64,000 nt of DNA from Shimia gijangensis (lineage in GTDB: Bacteria; Pseudomonadota; Alphaproteobacteria; Rhodobacterales; Rhodobacteraceae): positions 1 to 64,000 of the forward strand of contig NZ_FQZQ01000018.1 in assembly GCF_900142085.1 (NCBI RefSeq), read 5' to 3'. Positions 9,994 through 18,544 of the stretch are shown piece by piece. The position numbers were made by a program, and so were the translations under genes. Below the pieces are notes generated by a model. That model worked only from the letters and a program-made list of their open reading frames with translations, was not told where the DNA came from and made no database searches. Each line of letters opens with the position of its first letter. Position 1 is the first letter of the stretch.

Positions 9994-10737
9994 ATGATCA
10001 GATTTCTTACAACCGTCACCGTCGTTGGACTTTGTGCAACAGGCCTATCTGCTGATGACTCTCATGCCATTCACCAAGGTGGCGCGATTGCGCCTGAAGC
10101 CAAAACCGCCAAAGTGGCGTCTTTCGACATTCTTGCCGCGCATGTTCATCGGGCTGGCAACATGGTTAGCTTCCACATGACCACAAATGGAGCAGCCGGG
10201 AGTGATACTCCTGAAGCCAAAGGCTCTGTTGGTGGTGCGCCTGTCTGGTCCTATGTCTGGCCAACCTCCCTTGATCCAAGCGTCGTTGGTTTTGATGAAG
10301 GGGCCGGTATTCTGGCGATGGCCGCGACCAGTCACCCAGACTTTGACGACACGCCACTATTTGACGAAAATCTGGACGGGAGCACCGGCAATGATGGCGG
10401 AATCTGGCACAGCCACTGGGTTGTTCTGGCCCCAACTGAGGCGTGCGGTTCGGGATCTCTGGCCGTCAAGGACATCCCCGAGGGGGCGACGCCGAACTTA
10501 CCCCTGACCTGGCCGGGCTTTCCGATCCTGCTGGACAGCCCCGGCTTTACCCCTGTCTTTGATGGACCGGAAGTAACGATCAACGCCGCGGTTGCCGGAG
10601 GTGCACATGGCGCGTCCTATGATGGTGTGACCGCAGCTTTACGGGTCAACGAAAGCGTTCACGCCCCGCTGTTATGCGTTACGGATGTCTTTGATGTCGC
10701 CTCGGCTGACCTCTCTCTACCCGGTCGCGTCGAATAA
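9994..10737 (+). CDS. exported protein of unknown function
   Basis: I place the start at ATG 9994 because GGAG lies 6 nt upstream. The TTG at 9982 would add four residues before the signal peptide. The product is 247 residues with a signal peptide of about 20 residues (hydrophobic TTVTVVGLCATGLSA, then DDSHA). The mature part is rich in His, Asp and Gly, with HVHRAGNMVSFHMTT and GIWHSHWVVLAP as the most distinctive segments. It contains two Cys (ACGSG and LLCVTD) that could form a disulfide in the periplasm. The clustered His might bind a metal. I do not recognise the family. It is transcribed divergently from the Cys-containing MarR gene, so it is probably its target. Confidence 0.75.
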   Translation: MIRFLTTVTVVGLCATGLSADDSHAIHQGGAIAPEAKTAKVASFDILAAHVHRAGNMVSFHMTTNGAAGSDTPEAKGSVGGAPVWSYVWPTSLDPSVVGFDEGAGILAMAATSHPDFDDTPLFDENLDGSTGNDGGIWHSHWVVLAPTEACGSGSLAVKDIPEGATPNLPLTWPGFPILLDSPGFTPVFDGPEVTINAAVAGGAHGASYDGVTAALRVNESVHAPLLCVTDVFDVASADLSLPGRVE

Positions 10738-11035
10738 GATTAACGCGTTTCACGACAGGGACCCTATTGATCAGACCCTCAAAACTTCACGAACCCAGAC
10801 GGTTTTATCTTGCGACAGCCAAGAGCCGTTTGGTTTCGCACTTCGTGAGTTCGCACATCACCTGATTTCGCAGGTAAAAGCCTGTCTTACGAGCCACCAC
10901 GAGCGATCAAAAACAATGCCCACGGAACGGCGTCTTACTGATCTTGACGTCGATCCAGATCTGGTTCCAAGTTTCGAAATTTCCGCATCCTTTTTCAATC
11001 TTTTCCCAACGCGTTTGCCTGAAGATGGCTTATGC
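10738..11035. other. intergenic region, nothing recognised
   Basis: About 300 bp lie between the exported protein gene and the convergent betC. I see no convincing coding frame, RNA gene or strong hairpin here. Confidence 0.5.
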
Positions 11036-12544
11036 CTATTCTCCCCTCGGAAATCGCTGACTCTCTTCCAGCACATTCAAATCCATGTGGTTGCGCATGT
11101 AACGCTCGGACGCGTTTTGCATCGGCTGGTAGTCCCACGGCGTGTAGCCTCCTTCGCGCAACGCGTCATAGACCACCCAACGCCGCGCCTGACTTGCCCG
11201 CACATCTGCATCAAATTTCTCTAAATCCCAACGCGCCTCAGACTTGGCCCGCAGTGTTTGCACTGTGCCCTGATGCTCTGGTGCTTCGGCCAGATTGGTC
11301 AACTCATGCGGGTCCGCCTCAAGGTCAAACAATTGATCGGGGTCGAGAAGACAGCGATTGTACTTCCATTTGCCATAGCGCAGCGACACCATCGGCGCAT
11401 AAGACGCTTCGGCAGCGTATTCCATCGCCACAGGGGCTGTTCGCGCACCACCCTGCCCCAAATGCACCAGACTTTCACCCGAGGTCCATGGGGACACTTC
11501 GTCCATATCAACACCCGCGAGATCACAAAGCGTCGGGCAGATATCGATGCTCGATACAGGTGCTGTGACATTGCCCGGCGCCATGTTGGGGGCGGCAATC
11601 ATCAGTGGTACACGCGAAGAGCCCTCGTAGAACGACATCTTGAACCACAGGCCACGTTCGCCCAGCATGTCGCCGTGGTCTGACACGAACATGATGATGG
11701 CCTCTTGCCGTGTGGCTTCAAGCGCTTCCATCACTTCGCCAATCTTGTCATCAAGATAAGAAATATTGGCAAAATAGGAGCGACGAGATCGGATAATATC
11801 CGCCTCAGAAATATCAAACGACTGCCAGTCATTGGCGTCAAGAATGCGTTTGGAATGGGGGTCGTGGTCGTCATAATCCATCGCGCCGACCTCGGGCAGA
11901 AGATGTTCGCAATCCTCATAGAGATCCCAGTATTTCTTGCGCGCGACAAAGGGATCATGCGGATGGGTAAAGCTGACTGTCAGACACCAGGGGCGTTCAT
12001 CGCTACCGCGGGCCAGATCATAAACCTTGCGAGTCGCGTGATAGGCCACCTCATCATCATATTCGAGCTGATTGGTGATTTCGGCCACACCTGCGCCAGT
12101 CACCGAGCCCATATTGTGATACCACCAGTCGATGCGTTCACCGGGTTTGCGATAGTCCGGCGTCCAGCCAAAGTCGGGGGGATAGACGTCCGTTGTCAGG
12201 CGTTCTTCAAATCCGTGCAGCTGATCTGGTCCAACAAAATGCATCTTGCCGGACAGGCTGGTTTGATATCCAGCACGGCGCAGATGATGCGCATAGGTGG
12301 GAATTGAGGCGGAAAATTCCGAGGCGTTGTCGTAAACCCCCGTTGCACTGGGCAACAATCCGGTCATGAAACTTGCCCGCCCCGGAGCACACAGCGGAGA
12401 GGCGGTATAGGCATTGGCAAATCGCGTGGACTGGTCTGCCAGTTTGCGAATATTGGGTACATGCAACCAATCGGCAGGGCCATCCTCAAACAAGGTGCCC
12501 GTCAGTTGGTCCACCATAAAAATTAGAATATTGGGGTGGGTCAT
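11036..12544 (-). CDS. betC: choline-sulfatase BetC
   Basis: This type I sulfatase of 502 residues hydrolyses choline-O-sulfate to choline and sulfate, feeding the BetA route. The formylglycine site is Cys52 in SPLCAPGRASFMTG (C-x-P-x-R). An early metal ligand is Asp12 in FMVDQL, and the downstream metal site is in VSDHGDMLGERGLWFKMSFYEGS. The long C-terminal part (DLEADPHELTNLAE and YMRNHMDLNVLEESQRFPR) and the length match choline-sulfatases rather than general arylsulfatases. No signal peptide is seen, so the enzyme is cytoplasmic. Its start overlaps the betI stop by 4 bp (ATGA), showing translational coupling in a betI-betC operon. Maturation would need a formylglycine-generating enzyme encoded elsewhere. 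Confidence 0.92.
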   Translation of the reverse strand: MTHPNILIFMVDQLTGTLFEDGPADWLHVPNIRKLADQSTRFANAYTASPLCAPGRASFMTGLLPSATGVYDNASEFSASIPTYAHHLRRAGYQTSLSGKMHFVGPDQLHGFEERLTTDVYPPDFGWTPDYRKPGERIDWWYHNMGSVTGAGVAEITNQLEYDDEVAYHATRKVYDLARGSDERPWCLTVSFTHPHDPFVARKKYWDLYEDCEHLLPEVGAMDYDDHDPHSKRILDANDWQSFDISEADIIRSRRSYFANISYLDDKIGEVMEALEATRQEAIIMFVSDHGDMLGERGLWFKMSFYEGSSRVPLMIAAPNMAPGNVTAPVSSIDICPTLCDLAGVDMDEVSPWTSGESLVHLGQGGARTAPVAMEYAAEASYAPMVSLRYGKWKYNRCLLDPDQLFDLEADPHELTNLAEAPEHQGTVQTLRAKSEARWDLEKFDADVRASQARRWVVYDALREGGYTPWDYQPMQNASERYMRNHMDLNVLEESQRFPRGE

Positions 12545-13116
12545 TTGGCGTCTCCTATCAGAGCGTCCAGTGTCAAAAGAACGGTTTCAGCAGCTTGCGG
12601 ATCAGGGCCCTGTCCGGCCAGCGCCGCACGTAAGTATGCGCCGTCAATCAAAGCCCCCAAAGCAGCCGCGACAGCCTCAGGGTTTGCCACCAAATGCCGC
12701 AAGTCAAACAACAGATTTGATTGTAAACGACGTTGATAGATTTGCATCAACCGCGCGGCGTCTTCGTTGGCTTGCGCCATGGCGTAAAAACTAAGCCATG
12801 CACTGGTCTTTTTTCGATCAAACACGTGATCCGCAAAATTGGCACGGATCAGAGCTTCGAGCCTTTCTCGCGGTGTTTTGGCACTGAGAAAACCGATGCG
12901 GACTTGTTCCGTAAAGACCCCAAGAATATGACGCATAGCCGCTAACAACATCTGCTCTTTGCCGCCGAAGTAATGATGCGCCAACCCCGAACTCATTCCG
13001 GCCCGCCGCGCGATCTGCGCCACGGTCACGTCCAGCGATCCAGCTTTGCCAATCTCGACAATGGCCGCATCCACCAAGGCGGCACGCCGTTTGGGTTCCA
13101 TTCCGACTTTGGGCAT
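12541..13116 (-). CDS. betI: choline-responsive repressor BetI (TetR family)
   Basis: This 191-residue protein begins MPKVGMEPKRRAALVDAA, the characteristic start of BetI. The TetR DNA-binding domain includes VTVAQIARRAGMSSGLAHHYFGGKEQMLLAAMRHI (about residues 30-65). The C-terminal part (SAWLSFYAMAQ, IYQRRLQSNLLFDLRHL, ALIDGAYLRAALAG) is the BetI-type ligand-binding domain. BetI represses bet genes until choline binds. A GGAG site is 5 nt upstream of the ATG. It is the first gene of the betI-betC pair, and a 20-bp palindrome lies 39 bp upstream as the expected operator. Confidence 0.92.
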   Translation of the reverse strand: MPKVGMEPKRRAALVDAAIVEIGKAGSLDVTVAQIARRAGMSSGLAHHYFGGKEQMLLAAMRHILGVFTEQVRIGFLSAKTPRERLEALIRANFADHVFDRKKTSAWLSFYAMAQANEDAARLMQIYQRRLQSNLLFDLRHLVANPEAVAAALGALIDGAYLRAALAGQGPDPQAAETVLLTLDALIGDAK

Positions 13117-13155
13117 GAGCGCTCCGATTCCAGTTGCGCACAGGCTAATTTATTT

Positions 13156-13175
13156 TTGATTGACTCGTCAATCAA
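13156..13175. promoter_or_regulatory. BetI-type operator upstream of betI-betC
   Basis: TTGATTGAC and GTCAATCAA flank a 2-bp centre, a perfect 9-bp inverted repeat, 39 bp before the betI ATG. The TTGA...TCAA ends resemble described BetI boxes. Autorepression is the simplest reading. The palindrome near the other betI-like gene (3754-3769) has similar ends but a different core. Confidence 0.7.
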
Positions 13176-13221
13176 CAAAAAACCAGCAACCTGCACCTGC
13201 TGCACTATCCGTTGCCCTATT

Positions 13222-14127
13222 TCAAACTTTGGTTTGATTGATTGTTGGGGTCATCTGCCGGCGCTTCAACACCGCTTCGCGCCATGTGATAAAGCTGATG
13301 GCGCTGATAATCACAAAACCGCCCAAAATCACCCAGGGGTCCACACCTTCGTCAAAGATAAGCCAGCCTATAAGAACCGCCCAGACCAATTGCAGGAACG
13401 TCACCGGCTGTGTCACCGTGATCGGTGCCGCCGCAAAAGCGAGCGTCATCGTGAAGTGACCTGCCGTGGCAAAACACGCCACTGCAGCCAGAACCGCCAT
13501 ATCTGACCAGCTCGGCGTGACCCAATTCATCGCGGCCAATGGGGCAAGACCGATTGTCACCGTGATCGACAACATGCCCACCACAACCGCCGGATTGAAT
13601 TTGTCGCTCATGTTTTTTGCGATCAGATAGCCAATTGCGAACAGCACCGAGTTGGCCAGCATGGCCAAATGCCCGGCGTTCACTTCGCGAAATCCGGGGC
13701 GCAGGATGATCAGAGCCCCGACCAGTGCTGCGGCCACGGCCAGAATCCGCCGCAGGGCGAGCTTTTCTCCCAAGAAAATCGCCGCCCCGATCGTGACATA
13801 TATCGGGGCCATGTAGCCCATTGATGTCACATCCGCGATTGGAATTCTGGTCATCGCATAGAACCAGCACACCACACCCAGGGTGTGCACCACGCCACGC
13901 AAAGCAAAAAAGCCAAGGTCGCGCCCCGAAAGATGGGCGCTCAGAATCGGGCGGATCATCGGCAACAAGAATGGCAACCCAAGCACATACCGCAAAAAGG
14001 CGGCCTCGGCCGCAGGCACTCGGCCATGAAGCGTTTTCACAAGAACATTTACCGCAACGAAACAAAGGCCAGTCAAAAGCATCCAAAGGATGCCCTTCAT
14101 CGGCTTTGAGGAGGAGGCGTCGGTCAT
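13222..14127 (-). CDS. EamA/DMT-superfamily permease
   Basis: The protein has 301 residues with ten predicted membrane segments arranged as two EamA repeats. The first contains LLTGLCFVAVNVLVK and the second begins AMLANSVLFAIGYLIAK near residue 155. Members export amino acids, metabolites or nucleotide-related compounds, and the substrate cannot be read from sequence. Its stop lies about 47 bp from the betI operator on the same strand, so it is just upstream of betI-betC in the direction of transcription. A perfect 20-bp palindrome lies 40 bp upstream of its ATG, suggesting its own regulator. Another DMT permease at 43258-44154 is only distantly similar. Confidence 0.85.
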   Translation of the reverse strand: MTDASSSKPMKGILWMLLTGLCFVAVNVLVKTLHGRVPAAEAAFLRYVLGLPFLLPMIRPILSAHLSGRDLGFFALRGVVHTLGVVCWFYAMTRIPIADVTSMGYMAPIYVTIGAAIFLGEKLALRRILAVAAALVGALIILRPGFREVNAGHLAMLANSVLFAIGYLIAKNMSDKFNPAVVVGMLSITVTIGLAPLAAMNWVTPSWSDMAVLAAVACFATAGHFTMTLAFAAAPITVTQPVTFLQLVWAVLIGWLIFDEGVDPWVILGGFVIISAISFITWREAVLKRRQMTPTINQTKV

Positions 14128-14167
14128 GAGCGCATTAACACCGCTTCACCAGAGCTTGTCGAGACGG

Positions 14168-14187
14168 GAAACAAGTTAACTTGTTTC
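14168..14187. promoter_or_regulatory. perfect 20-bp palindrome upstream of the DMT permease
   Basis: GAAACAAGTTAACTTGTTTC reads the same on both strands with no spacer. It lies between the end of the lysE-like gene and the start of the permease gene, both on the minus strand, 40 bp before the latter. It has no loop or T-run, so an operator is more likely than a terminator. The regulator is unknown. Confidence 0.55.
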
Positions 14188-14202
14188 ATTTGCCAAGTCA
14201 GA

Positions 14203-14802
14203 TCAATTCATCAAAAGTTTGGCAGCAATCGCCCACATCGTCAGCCCCACGACGACATCCAGAACTTGCCAGGCCCGCGGATTTGTAAACAAGGGGCGCA
14301 ACAGGCTGGCTCCAAAGCCCAGAGAAAAGAAAAACACAAAGCTGGCGACCACGGCACCCAACCCAAAACCCCAGGCCGGGTCATATTGTGAGGAAATGCC
14401 ACCCAGCAAAACTACCGTGTCCAGATAGACATGCGGATTGGCCCAGGTCAGCATCAGGCAAGCCGTCACGGCTGCACCAAGGCTTTTGGCGCCTCTGCCG
14501 GTCTCCTTGAGTGCGTCCCCCCCCCGAAATGCCGCCCGAAAACTTATCAGCCCGTAAAACAACAGGAACGCCGCCCCACCCCATCGGGCAAGATCGATGG
14601 CCTGAGGATAGGCCTCGACGAGCGCACCAAATCCCAAAACACCCGCCACAATCAGGATGGCATCAGACACCGCGCAGGTCAAAACCAACGCCAGAACATA
14701 TTCTCCGCGCAGACCTTGGCGCAGCACAAAAGCATTCTGCGCCCCGATTGCCATGATCAGAGAAAACCCTAAGGCAAATCCAGCAAGTGCTGCTTCAAAC
14801 AT
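14203..14802 (-). CDS. LysE/ArgO-family amino acid exporter
   Basis: This inner-membrane protein has 199 residues and six hydrophobic segments. It opens with GFALGFSLIMAIGAQNAFVLRQGL, the conserved first helix motif of LysE/ArgO exporters (GAQNAFVLRQ), and also carries LTWANPHVYLDTVVLLG, another family motif. The function is export of basic amino acids such as lysine or arginine. I use ATG 14802, which has GGAG 7 nt upstream; a TTG one codon earlier is less likely. It is divergent from a LysR-type gene of the ArgP/LysG group, the standard arrangement for this exporter, with an A/T-rich 86-bp region between that should carry the shared control sites. Confidence 0.9.
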   Translation of the reverse strand: MFEAALAGFALGFSLIMAIGAQNAFVLRQGLRGEYVLALVLTCAVSDAILIVAGVLGFGALVEAYPQAIDLARWGGAAFLLFYGLISFRAAFRGGDALKETGRGAKSLGAAVTACLMLTWANPHVYLDTVVLLGGISSQYDPAWGFGLGAVVASFVFFFSLGFGASLLRPLFTNPRAWQVLDVVVGLTMWAIAAKLLMN

Positions 14803-14888
14803 CAATCGTCTCCTGTTGCTAAAGCTTGCCTAACGGGCCCATCTGAATTATCCAAATTAAAATTTCTCACACTGGATTAGTTTTGCTA

Positions 14889-15773
14889 ATGCAATTTGAC
14901 TACGCTCACCTTCAGGCTTTGGCGGCAATTCTGCGCACCGGCAGTTTTGATGGTGCGGCCGCAGAACTCGGGGTCACACAATCGGCGATTTCTCAGCGAT
15001 TGAAAGCCCTTGAAGATCGTGTCGGCGCCTTGCTGGTACACCGTGGTCATCCCTGTACGGGCACTGATGCAGGACGACGGCTGGCGTCGCATGTGACCAA
15101 TGTGGGCCTGCTGGAACGTAATCTGGACAAGGACTTGCGGTCACTCGTGCCGGGGCCAGACGCTCCGGTGCGTATTGCTGTCAACGCCGACAGCTTGGCA
15201 ACATGGCTCCTGCCTGCGCTGGCGAATGTGCCGGATATGTTGTTTGATCTTGTGGTGGATGATCAGGAATACTCAGCCGATTGGCTCCGACGCGGAGAAG
15301 TTGCTGCTGCGATCACCTCCAACGATCGGGCAGTGTCGGGGTGTGATTGTCGGGCGCTTGGGAACCTGCATTATGTCGCCACGGCCAGCCCCGACTTTAT
15401 GCAACGGTACTTTGCGGATGGGGTCACGGCGCAGACCATGTCTGCAGCCCCAATGCTGCGCTTTGATCCCAAGGATTATCTGCAGGGCCGTTGGATGCAA
15501 AAGTATCTGGGGCGCAAGCTGACACCTCCCAGCCATCGCCTGCCGTCACCTCAGGGCTTTGTCGAAGCCAGTCTGTTAGGGCTTGGCTGGGGCATGAATC
15601 CCGAACTTTTGGTGCGGTCCCATATTGCGTCCGGAGCTCTGGTCCCACTATTGCCCCATGCTGGCTTTGACACGCCGTTGTTCTGGCAATCTGCACGGCT
15701 TTTGGGAGACGCGCTGGAGCCGTTGACACGGTCCGTGCAAAGGGCTGCAAAAAATGGTCTCATGCAGGGCTGA
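14889..15773 (+). CDS. argP: LysR-family regulator of the ArgP/LysG type
   Basis: The protein has 294 residues. The N-terminal helix-turn-helix is FDYAHLQALAAILRTGSFDGAAAELGVTQSAISQRLKALEDRVG, typical of ArgP (IciA)/LysG, followed by a LysR substrate-binding domain. These activators sense lysine or arginine and switch on the LysE/ArgO exporter, here the divergent neighbour. I chose ATG 14889; a TTG two codons upstream is possible. Sequence such as TTAGttttgCTAA just before the start and ATTATCCAAATT at about 14847 could be LysR-type binding positions, but I cannot fix them. The gene ends 6 bp before a hairpin shared with convergent yebC. Confidence 0.87.
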   Translation: MQFDYAHLQALAAILRTGSFDGAAAELGVTQSAISQRLKALEDRVGALLVHRGHPCTGTDAGRRLASHVTNVGLLERNLDKDLRSLVPGPDAPVRIAVNADSLATWLLPALANVPDMLFDLVVDDQEYSADWLRRGEVAAAITSNDRAVSGCDCRALGNLHYVATASPDFMQRYFADGVTAQTMSAAPMLRFDPKDYLQGRWMQKYLGRKLTPPSHRLPSPQGFVEASLLGLGWGMNPELLVRSHIASGALVPLLPHAGFDTPLFWQSARLLGDALEPLTRSVQRAAKNGLMQG

Positions 15774-15779
15774 AAAAGG

Positions 15780-15804
15780 AAACGGCGCCACTTGGGCGCC
15801 GTTT
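15780..15804 (-). terminator. rho-independent terminator of yebC (shared with argP end)
   Basis: AAACGGCGCC and GGCGCCGTTT form a perfect 10-bp stem with a 5-nt loop. On the minus strand it is followed by CCTTTTT, so it terminates yebC; on the plus strand it may also stop argP transcription. Confidence 0.85.
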
Positions 15805-15834
15805 GGTCAACTGTTTACTGCAAGACGGCATAGC

Positions 15835-16575
15835 TTACAGCTGATCCATCACCTCGTCCGAGGCTTCAAAATTGGTCGTGACGCGCTGAATATCATCGTC
15901 ATCCTCCAGGGCATCGATCAGCTTCATCAGCTTTTCCATCGCCTCGAGATCCATTTCCGTTGTGGTCGTGGGCTTCCAAATCAACTTGGTCGACTGCGAC
16001 TCGCCCAGCGCGGCCTCGAGCGCATTGGACACATCGTTCAAATCGGTATCCACACACCAGATAATATGACCATCTTCCGAGCTTTCGACATCATCAGCCC
16101 CGGCCTCAATCGCCGCCTCAAAGATCGCATCCGCGTCGCCTGCATCCGCTGGATAGGTCACCTCACCAGTGCGCTCGAACATAAAGCCAACCGAGCCTGT
16201 CTCGCCAAGGTTGCCACCATTCTTAGTAAAGGTTGAGCGCACAGTGGAAGCGGTGCGGTTGCGATTGTCGGTCATGGTCTCAACAATTACGGCGACACCG
16301 TTGGGGCCGTAGCCTTCATACCGAATTTCTTCGTATTCGTCACCTTCACCAGCGACAGATTTCTTAATCGCGCGGTCAATCACATCTTTGGGCAAGGACT
16401 GGCTTTTGCCTTCCTTAATCGCCATGCGCAGGCGCGGATTTTTATCAGGATCCGGGTCGCCCATTTTCGCGGCGACAGTAATTTCTTTGGACAGCTTCGA
16501 GAACAGTTTTGAACGCGCGGCGTCCTGGCGTCCCTTACGATGCTGAATATTCGCCCATTTTGAGTGACCTGCCAT
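15835..16575 (-). CDS. yebC: YebC/PmpR-family protein
   Basis: The protein has 246 residues and begins [32 protein letters not shown], the near-invariant YebC start. The three-domain length fits. Members were described as transcriptional regulators, and more recent work links the family to relief of ribosome stalling at proline-rich stretches; which applies here is not visible. Cytoplasmic. It is monocistronic, convergent with argP, and ends at a strong shared terminator. In many bacteria yebC lies beside ruvC, but it does not here. Confidence 0.95.
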   Translation of the reverse strand: MAGHSKWANIQHRKGRQDAARSKLFSKLSKEITVAAKMGDPDPDKNPRLRMAIKEGKSQSLPKDVIDRAIKKSVAGEGDEYEEIRYEGYGPNGVAVIVETMTDNRNRTASTVRSTFTKNGGNLGETGSVGFMFERTGEVTYPADAGDADAIFEAAIEAGADDVESSEDGHIIWCVDTDLNDVSNALEAALGESQSTKLIWKPTTTTEMDLEAMEKLMKLIDALEDDDDIQRVTTNFEASDEVMDQL

Positions 16576-16771
16576 GTTGCGCGTCCCATTTGTTTCGTCG
16601 GTTTGGCATCATATAGACCAGCCGGGGCCTGACCTGCAAGCGACTGGGCATCACGCGTTTCATCAGTGAATTCCACACCTCACGAAACTATCGGGGAATT
16701 TTTGCTTCATCAGCCCGCTTGCCAATCACGCTGCGCTTTGTTTGGGTAACAGACAGGTAACGAGGCGCGCC

Positions 16772-18544
16772 ATGACCACTGATCAGATTATCCTGTTTTC
16801 GCTTTTTGGGCTGGTGTTTATTTTTCTTCTCTGGGGTAAATTTCGCTATGACCTGATTGCCTTTTCGGCGTTGTTGCTGGGCGTCGTTCTGGGGGTTGTC
16901 GACACCAAAGATGCCTTTAGCGGTTTTGGCCACCCGGCCACGATTGTGGTGGCATTGGTGCTGGTCGTGTCCGCCGGATTGATGCGCTCGGGTGCTGTCT
17001 TCCTGATCACGCGCACCTTGGTCGACAGCGCACGCGGGCTTGGCAGCCATATTGCGTTGATGGGTAGTATTGGCGCGATCCTGTCAGCTTTCATGAACAA
17101 TGTCGCCGCCCTTGCACTGCTGATGCCTGTCGACATTCAGACTGCGCGCAAGGCAGGTCGGTCCCCTGCCCTGTCACTGATGCCCCTGTCGTTCGCCACG
17201 ATCCTTGGTGGCATGGCGACACTGATTGGCACGCCGCCCAACATCATCATCGCCGCTATTCGCGGCGAAGCCATGGGCGAGCCTTACAAAATGTTCGATT
17301 TCGCCCCAGTGGGTGGGATCACGGCCATCGCTGGCCTAATTTTTGTGGCGCTGATCGGCTGGCGACTGATCCCGGCACGTGAAGATGCGGGAAAATCTGT
17401 TTCTGAGCTTGATAGTTACATCGCCGAACTGACTGTTCCGACAGAAAGCAAATTGCTTGGGCTACGGTTGGCCGAGCTACAAGAGGAAGCAGACGAGGCC
17501 GATGTCGCCATCATCGGTCTGATCCGCGACGGCAAACGCCGCTATGGTGCCGCACGCAACGTTAAACTTTTGGCCAAAGACACGCTGATCATTGAAGCCA
17601 CTCCGGACGCTTTGGACGAATTTCGCACCGCTTTGAACCTAAATTTCTCAGATGAAAAACGCGAAGAGCATCTGAAAGCAGCGGGCGAAGGGCTCGACAT
17701 GATCGAAGTGGTTGTGACCGACAGTTCGCGGATTGCCGGAAAAACAGCACAAGCTTTGGGTTTGGCTTGGCGGCAACGCTCGGTTCTGATGGGGATTTCC
17801 CGAGAGGGACGTCGCATCACCAGCCACGTGCGGCGCACCGAAATTCGCCCCGGTGATATTCTGTTGGTGTTGGTGCCTAAAGATCGCGGCGGCGATGTGA
17901 CCGAATGGTTGGGATGTTTGCCGCTGGCCGACAAAGGCTATGTCGTCACCGACAACAAAAAGGTCTGGCTGGCCATCGGCCTGTTTGGTGGCGCGGTGCT
18001 CGCGGCCTCAGTTGGGCTGATCTATTTGCCGGTGGCTTTGGGCATCGTGGTGGTCGCCTATGTGCTGACGAAAATCATGCCAATCTCAGAGCTTTATGAC
18101 CATATTGAATGGCCGGTCGTGGTTTTGCTTGGGTCCATGATCCCGCTGGGCGCTGCCTTGGAGCAGGCGGGTGGCACCAAATTAATCGCGGATTCATTGG
18201 TCGGCCTGACGAATGGCATGCCCGCATGGGCGGTGCTGACTGTCTTGATGATCGTGACGATGACCCTGTCTGATGTGTTAAACAACACAGCCACCACAAT
18301 TGTGGCCGCACCCGTGGGCATCCAGATGGCCAACACGCTGGGCGTGTCGCCCGATCCTTTTTTGATGGCCGTCGCTGTGGCAGCGTCATCCGCATTCCTG
18401 ACCCCGATTGGGCACAAGAACAACACCCTGATCCTTGGCCCCGGCGGATATCGCTTTGGCGATTATTGGCGCATGGGTTTGCCGTTGGAAATTCTGGTCG
18501 TGGCGGTGTCTGTGCCTGCTATTCTGGTGTTCTGGCCGCTTTAA
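16772..18544 (+). CDS. SLC13/DASS-type anion transporter with two RCK_C (TrkA_C) domains
   Basis: The protein has 590 residues from ATG 16772 (GAGG 6 nt upstream); a TTG 30 bp earlier is less likely. The membrane part is split by a cytoplasmic insert. The first half includes FMNNVAALALLMPV and IGTPPNIIIAA, and the second half includes LNNTATTIVAAPVGIQ and FLTPIGHKNNTLILGPGGY. These SNT-type motifs are typical of DASS carriers for dicarboxylates or sulfate. The insert, about residues 210-373, carries two RCK_C domains, as in the YfbS/SAC1-like group often linked to sulfate or other oxyanions. The substrate remains open. The stop overlaps that of convergent GAPDH by 4 bp. Confidence 0.85.
   Translation: MTTDQIILFSLFGLVFIFLLWGKFRYDLIAFSALLLGVVLGVVDTKDAFSGFGHPATIVVALVLVVSAGLMRSGAVFLITRTLVDSARGLGSHIALMGSIGAILSAFMNNVAALALLMPVDIQTARKAGRSPALSLMPLSFATILGGMATLIGTPPNIIIAAIRGEAMGEPYKMFDFAPVGGITAIAGLIFVALIGWRLIPAREDAGKSVSELDSYIAELTVPTESKLLGLRLAELQEEADEADVAIIGLIRDGKRRYGAARNVKLLAKDTLIIEATPDALDEFRTALNLNFSDEKREEHLKAAGEGLDMIEVVVTDSSRIAGKTAQALGLAWRQRSVLMGISREGRRITSHVRRTEIRPGDILLVLVPKDRGGDVTEWLGCLPLADKGYVVTDNKKVWLAIGLFGGAVLAASVGLIYLPVALGIVVVAYVLTKIMPISELYDHIEWPVVVLLGSMIPLGAALEQAGGTKLIADSLVGLTNGMPAWAVLTVLMIVTMTLSDVLNNTATTIVAAPVGIQMANTLGVSPDPFLMAVAVAASSAFLTPIGHKNNTLILGPGGYRFGDYWRMGLPLEILVVAVSVPAILVFWPL

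Noticed and set aside
10685-11224. 179-codon frame overlapping the exported protein end and betC
   Set aside because: It overlaps a conserved gene in the other strand and has low-complexity composition without a start site.
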